In this document: in pieces, positions 6,927 through 9,484 of the stretch
Layout of the letters: every line of letters starts with the position of its first letter
Position numbering within the stretch: the first letter of the stretch is position 1
From: Pedobacter sp. UBA1951
GTDB lineage: Bacteria; Bacteroidota; Bacteroidia; Sphingobacteriales; Sphingobacteriaceae
Direction of reading: 5' to 3'
Length of the DNA stretch: 9,484 bases
NCBI GenBank assembly: GCA_002336465.1
Contig: DDEP01000131.1
Location: 1,418-10,901 of the forward strand
Notes under the pieces: generated by a model
What the model was told of the DNA's origin: nothing
Database searches by the model: none
The model's input: the letters and a program-made list of their open reading frames with translations, nothing else
Translations under genes and position numbers: made by a program

Positions 6927-7643
6927 TTAGGCTAGTTGCTTTAAGTATAGTTGAACCGTGTTTTCCAAACCATAATACAGGGCATCGCAAACCAAGGCAT
7001 GGCCTATGGATACTTCTAACAAATTAGGGATATGCTGTGAAAAGTATTTTAAGTTGTATAAATCCAGATCATGTCCTGCATTTAATCCCAAGCCTAACTC
7101 ATTGGCTTTATTGGCAGCAGCCAAATAGGGTGCTATTGCTTTTTCCCTATCTGTATGATAATGTTTTGCATAATCTTCTGTATAAAGTTCAATACGGTCT
7201 GTACCAGTGGCCAAGGCACCTTCTACCATTTCAACAACCGGATCAACAAAAATGGAAACTCTTATACCTTCTGATTTAAAGAGTGCTACCATATCTTGTA
7301 AATAAGCTTGATGTTTAATTGTATCCCAACCATGATTTGAGGTAATCTGCCCCAAAGCATCGGGTACTAATGTAACTTGAGCCGGTTTGTTCGCAAGAAC
7401 CAGATCAACAAATTTCTGTTCACGGCAATTACCTTCTATATTAAATTCGGTAGCGATTACTTCTTTAAGATCAAATACATCTTGGTAACGAATGTGACGT
7501 TCATCGGGACGTGGATGCACCGTTATACCCTGTGCGCCAAAGCGTTCACAATCTAAAGCCACCTTAACCAAATCGGGGTTATTGCCTCCCCTACTGTTAC
7601 GCAAAGTGGCAATTTTATTAATATTGACTGATAGTTTTGTCAT
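6927..7643 (-). CDS. pdxJ: Pyridoxine 5'-phosphate synthase
   Basis: The product has 238 residues, full length for PdxJ. The enzyme is a cytoplasmic TIM barrel that condenses 3-amino-2-oxopropyl phosphate with 1-deoxy-D-xylulose 5-phosphate, the ring-closing step of DXP-dependent vitamin B6 synthesis. Expected motifs are present: LSVNINKIATLRNSRGG (4-20), ITVHPRPDERHIR (40-52), FNIEGN (67-72), LNAGHDL (187-193) and SIGHA (212-216). By comparison with E. coli PdxJ as I remember it, H43, E70 and H191 correspond to the catalytic H45, E72 and H193. E. coli has NIDHIATLRN where this protein has NINKIATLRN, so a histidine is replaced by K10; this may be usual in Bacteroidota. It is the first gene of a three-gene operon. 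The start at 7643 gives the standard N-terminus and lies 5 nt from a -7 element, so the mRNA may lack a leader. Confidence 0.97.
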   Translation of the reverse strand: MTKLSVNINKIATLRNSRGGNNPDLVKVALDCERFGAQGITVHPRPDERHIRYQDVFDLKEVIATEFNIEGNCREQKFVDLVLANKPAQVTLVPDALGQITSNHGWDTIKHQAYLQDMVALFKSEGIRVSIFVDPVVEMVEGALATGTDRIELYTEDYAKHYHTDREKAIAPYLAAANKANELGLGLNAGHDLDLYNLKYFSQHIPNLLEVSIGHALVCDALYYGLENTVQLYLKQLA

Positions 7644-7647
7644 GCTG

Positions 7648-7655
7648 CAAAGTTA
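7648..7655 (-). promoter_or_regulatory. pdxJ operon promoter, -7 element TAACTTTG
   Basis: The minus strand carries TAACTTTG, a full match to TAnnTTTG, with only CAGC between it and the pdxJ ATG (7643). With the usual 4-6 nt from this element to the transcription start, the mRNA would begin at or within a base or two of the start codon. No clear TTG at -33 is seen. Confidence 0.5.
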
Positions 7656-7698
7656 GCTTAATGTTAGAACACTATTGTAATTTCTATAAAAAATACCC

Positions 7699-7719
7699 TA
7701 ACTTAATGCATTTAAGTTA
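7699..7719. promoter_or_regulatory. 8-bp dyad in the pdxJ / deacetylase divergent spacer
   Basis: Perfect arms TAACTTAA and TTAAGTTA flank the 5-nt centre TGCAT. The dyad lies 56 nt upstream of the pdxJ start and 37 nt upstream of the deacetylase-like gene. It could be an operator for a dimeric regulator serving either gene. The word CTTAATG also occurs at 7657-7663, 45 bp from its copy in the dyad. AT-only dyads arise easily by chance in such DNA. Confidence 0.3.
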
Positions 7720-7755
7720 TACCGAATCAATCTTACTACCTATTTCATTTACTGT

Positions 7756-8751
7756 ATGTTATTAAAGCTGTTTCTTCGTAATCTTTCTTTAAAATTTGGC
7801 CTAGTTCTTCTATGCTGTTGTTTTTTCTTAAAGAGCAGCGCACAATATACCGAAAACCTGAGCGCTTATAGAGCCATTTATGCGCTGGCTGTTAGCAGCA
7901 GTGGAAAATACATTGCCATCAGAAGTTTTAAATCGAACCAGAAGAAGTACTTGCTATTGACAGATCCGCAAAGTCTGAAAACCAAGATAGAGCCCGCAGA
8001 GCTTTATCAGCTTAGCAGTGTAGATTTTAGCAATGTAAGGGCAATATTTAAGAATTCGCCTTATGTAAAAGTGATGGAAAGTATCCTTTCTAATGATAAG
8101 GCCATACAAAACTCTGGCTTGAATATGCCTTTAAGTTCCAAAAATGGAATTACCTTAACGGTAGATTTGTGCCCTTCACATAAAGAAATGGACCGGGTTA
8201 TCGTAAGCGATCTGTTATCTAACTTTAAAAATTCGCAACCCATTCCTATATCCTTTTCTATATCGGGCAAATGGTTATTGAAACATCAAAGTGATTTTGA
8301 TTGGCTTAAACAACTTCAAGATAAAAAGCAGTTGGCTATTACGTGGATCAACCATTCCTATAATCATAAGGTAAATGAACTTCCCCTTTCTCAGAATTTT
8401 ATGCTGGCAAAAGATACAAATGTACAGGCAGAAGTATTGGAAAATGAGCAATTGCTTTTAAAAAATGGCATCATCCCTTCTGTTTTTTTCCGTTTCCCGG
8501 GATTGGTTTCTGACCAGAAGCTAGTTGAGAAAATTATGCGTTATGGTTTAATACCTATTGGTTCTGACGCTTGGTTGGCAAAAGGCGAAAAAGCAAAAAA
8601 CGGAAGTATTGTACTGATACATGGCAATGGTAATGAAGAGCCCGGTGTAAAAGATTTCATTGCATTGCTACAAAACAAAAAGAATGATATTGTTGGGAGA
8701 CAATGGTCTTTGTTTGATCTTTCGCAAGGTATTGTATCGTCATTTAAATGA
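7756..8751 (+). CDS. Exported polysaccharide deacetylase-like (NodB-fold) protein with altered motif 1
   Basis: The product has 331 residues. A signal peptide spans residues 1-29 (hydrophobic core with CCCFFL, cut near SSA|Q), so it is exported. Residues about 31-125 are an extension I do not recognise. From about 131 the NodB motifs appear in order: GITLTVDLCPS (131-141) at the place of TFDDGP; NHSYNH with H200 and H204 as the metal-binding HxxxH; FRFPG (245-249) as the RxPxG motif; SDAW (270-273); and IVLIHG with H289 as the final histidine motif. D137 fits the first Asp, usually the catalytic base, but the second, metal-binding Asp is replaced by leucine. The two histidines, the Arg and the late histidine are kept. 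The substrate could be a cell-wall or extracellular N-acetylated or acetylated sugar, or the protein could be a non-hydrolytic relative. It stands alone and diverges from pdxJ. Confidence 0.82.
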   Translation: MLLKLFLRNLSLKFGLVLLCCCFFLKSSAQYTENLSAYRAIYALAVSSSGKYIAIRSFKSNQKKYLLLTDPQSLKTKIEPAELYQLSSVDFSNVRAIFKNSPYVKVMESILSNDKAIQNSGLNMPLSSKNGITLTVDLCPSHKEMDRVIVSDLLSNFKNSQPIPISFSISGKWLLKHQSDFDWLKQLQDKKQLAITWINHSYNHKVNELPLSQNFMLAKDTNVQAEVLENEQLLLKNGIIPSVFFRFPGLVSDQKLVEKIMRYGLIPIGSDAWLAKGEKAKNGSIVLIHGNGNEEPGVKDFIALLQNKKNDIVGRQWSLFDLSQGIVSSFK

Positions 8752-8845
8752 TAGGTGGGGAGTGATAAGTGATGAATTAAAAGTGGAAAGTATGGGATGG
8801 AGAATGGCAAAGTCTCATATCTCCTATCTCCTATCTAAATACTAA
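8752..8845. repeat. Heptad-based dispersed repeat in a convergent spacer
   Basis: The 98 bp between the deacetylase-like stop and the next gene's stop split into two compositional halves. A purine-rich half contains tandem heptads GTGATAA and GTGATGA (8762-8775). A pyrimidine-rich half contains TATCTCC twice and then TATCTAA (8818-8838). GGAGA-ATG and CAT-A-TCTCC can pair with one bulge around 8799-8824. I recall similar 'GTGATGA ... CTCATATCTC' intergenic elements from Pedobacter-like genomes (recall, not a search). No intrinsic terminator with a clear T tract is seen, so this element may itself form the 3' end of the converging transcripts. Confidence 0.6.
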
Positions 8846-8849
8846 CTAT

Positions 8850-9185
8850 CTATTTATCCTCTTTTAACAACTCTATCTTCTCGGCTTTGAACCTGCCATT
8901 GATAATTTTTCCCGTTACATTGGCCTTGCTTACTGCATTGCAAAAACCATCGTCGCCATGTGCATCACCAAAATCATCAATTTTTCTGCCATCTACAAAA
9001 TAAGGCTTACCATCAATACGTACAGCAAGGTCGCAGCTTTTGCCTTTCATTTTAAACTGGCACTCTCCACATGCAATTTCAACCACTTGGTTGGTAATAG
9101 ATTTAGAAACCGCTTTTTTAGTTTTGGTTTGTGCATTTGCACCTAAACCTAGACCCACAAGCAAAAGAAATATAAGTTTTTTCAT
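8850..9185 (-). CDS. Small secreted cysteine-containing protein (DUF6370-like)
   Basis: The product has 111 residues. The signal peptide MKKLIFLLLVGLGLGANA is cut at about A18|Q19, so the mature part of about 93 residues is periplasmic or secreted. The core VVEIACGECQFKMKGKSCDLAVRIDGKPYFVDG (34-66), followed by IDDFGDAHGDDGFC (69-82), matches the pattern I recall for the DUF6370 family of Bacteroidota. Four cysteines (C39, C42, C51, C82) and H76 stand out. The CxxC pair with a third and fourth cysteine suggests a small metal site or two disulfides; neither is established. The family has no known function that I can cite. The gene is monocistronic, converges on the deacetylase-like gene, lies downstream of ahcY in the same direction and is separated from it by a terminator. 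Confidence 0.85.
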   Translation of the reverse strand: MKKLIFLLLVGLGLGANAQTKTKKAVSKSITNQVVEIACGECQFKMKGKSCDLAVRIDGKPYFVDGRKIDDFGDAHGDDGFCNAVSKANVTGKIINGRFKAEKIELLKEDK

Positions 9186-9204
9186 TGCGCTTTATTTTTA
9201 TGAT

Positions 9205-9236
9205 GCAAGGTAATCCTAATTAACAGAACAGACCAA
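9205..9236 (-). promoter_or_regulatory. Possible promoter of the DUF6370-like gene
   Basis: On the minus strand TTG (9234-9236) and TACCTTGC (9205-9212) are 21 nt apart. The second is an imperfect match to TAnnTTTG. The ATG is 20 nt downstream. Position and spacing fit, and the upstream ahcY terminator means the gene needs its own promoter. Confidence 0.4.
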
Positions 9237-9255
9237 AAATTTAAAAATTATATAA

Positions 9256-9286
9256 CAAAAAAGGGACGTACAAAGTACATCCCTTT
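9256..9286 (-). terminator. Rho-independent terminator of ahcY
   Basis: Arms 9260-9271 and 9275-9286 form a 12-bp stem with a 3-nt loop. In minus-strand RNA (AAAGGGAUGUAC / GUACGUCCCUUU) the one non-Watson-Crick position is a G-U pair; in plus-strand RNA it would be a C-A mismatch. The six A at 9257-9262 give the U tract on the minus strand. It lies 20 nt after the ahcY stop, so the direction is clear. Confidence 0.9.
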
Positions 9287-9306
9287 AATCGGTAATAAAC
9301 CGGGTA

Positions 9307-9484
9307 TTAATATCTATAAGCTTCAGGCTTGTAAGGACCTTCTACTTTAACGCCTATATAATCGGCTTGGTGCTGATCTAGAGTATCTAACTCAACGCCA
9401 ATTTTAGCTAAGTGTAAACGTGCTACTTTTTCATCTAAATGTTTAGGCAATACGTAAACTTTATTCTCATACTGACCAGAATTT
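9307..9484 (-). CDS. ahcY: Adenosylhomocysteinase (S-adenosylhomocysteine hydrolase), C-terminal end
   Basis: This frame is too short to stand out as a full gene, but the 58 codons up to the TAA at 9307-9309 give a characteristic ending. It reads NKVYVLPKHLDEKVARLHL, then AKIGVELDTLDQHQADYIGV, and closes with VEGPYKPEAYRY. The VLPKxLDExVAxLHL segment and the terminal GPYKPxxYRY are hallmarks of SAH hydrolase, in which the last lysine and tyrosine reach the NAD site of a neighbouring subunit (family knowledge). The enzyme is a cytoplasmic NAD-dependent tetramer that splits S-adenosylhomocysteine into adenosine and homocysteine in the activated-methyl cycle. The rest of the gene, including the catalytic residues, lies beyond base 9484. 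A strong terminator follows the stop. Confidence 0.95.
   Translation of the reverse strand, partial: NSGQYENKVYVLPKHLDEKVARLHLAKIGVELDTLDQHQADYIGVKVEGPYKPEAYRY

Noticed and set aside
7037..7279. An 80-codon plus-strand open frame
   Set aside because: It is antisense to pdxJ, whose motifs are fully conserved.
8061..8845. Open frames at 8061-8270 and 8541-8810 (minus) and 8660-8845 (plus)
   Set aside because: They overlap the deacetylase-like gene, and partly the heptad repeat, in other frames, without domains or signals.
8958..9146. A 62-codon plus-strand open frame
   Set aside because: It is antisense to the DUF6370-like gene, which has a signal peptide and conserved cysteines.
1..9484. 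CRISPR arrays, insertion sequences, prophage or toxin-antitoxin genes
   Set aside because: I read the spacers on both strands and saw no regularly spaced direct repeats, transposase or integrase motifs, or small gene pairs of that type.

Overview
The window looks like chromosomal DNA of a Bacteroidota species, most likely of the family Sphingobacteriaceae (Pedobacter-like). This rests on AT-rich coding DNA, promoter -7 elements of the TAnnTTTG type, starts without clear Shine-Dalgarno sites, the protein families present (DUF6370-like, CHAT with a TPR membrane partner, Bacteroidota-type PdxJ) and short dispersed repeats that I recall from such genomes. The genus is an inference; no 16S or other marker gene is present.

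Left part (1-1640). The C-terminal end of a CHAT (caspase-like) protein with a terminal membrane helix runs rightward and overlaps by 12 bp a convergent gene for a single-pass membrane protein with TPR-like repeats. Beyond that gene's start lie a hairpin that reads as a terminator on both strands, about 330 bp without a gene, and a strong terminator for gcvP.

Centre (1642-5460). gcvP encodes the single-chain glycine decarboxylase P protein. It is divergent from a secreted thioredoxin-like protein; the 225 bp between them carry a gcvP promoter and a GC-richer patch that may be a dispersed repeat. After the thioredoxin gene, a terminator stem is split by an approximately 65-nt REP-like element that can fold as a cloverleaf.

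Right part (5457-9484). A leftward operon runs pdxJ (vitamin B6 synthesis), an EamA-family transporter and a small lipoprotein, with a 1-nt gap and a 4-nt overlap. pdxJ may be transcribed without a leader. Divergent from it is an exported polysaccharide-deacetylase-like protein with an altered first motif. It is followed by a heptad-repeat element, a small secreted cysteine-containing DUF6370-like protein, and the 3' end of ahcY (S-adenosylhomocysteine hydrolase) with its terminator.

Most genes are housekeeping. I see no defence island, CRISPR array, transposase or phage gene. The two points most worth following up are the CHAT/TPR membrane pair at the left edge, whose upstream part is outside the window, and the repeat elements placed in the convergent 3' regions.
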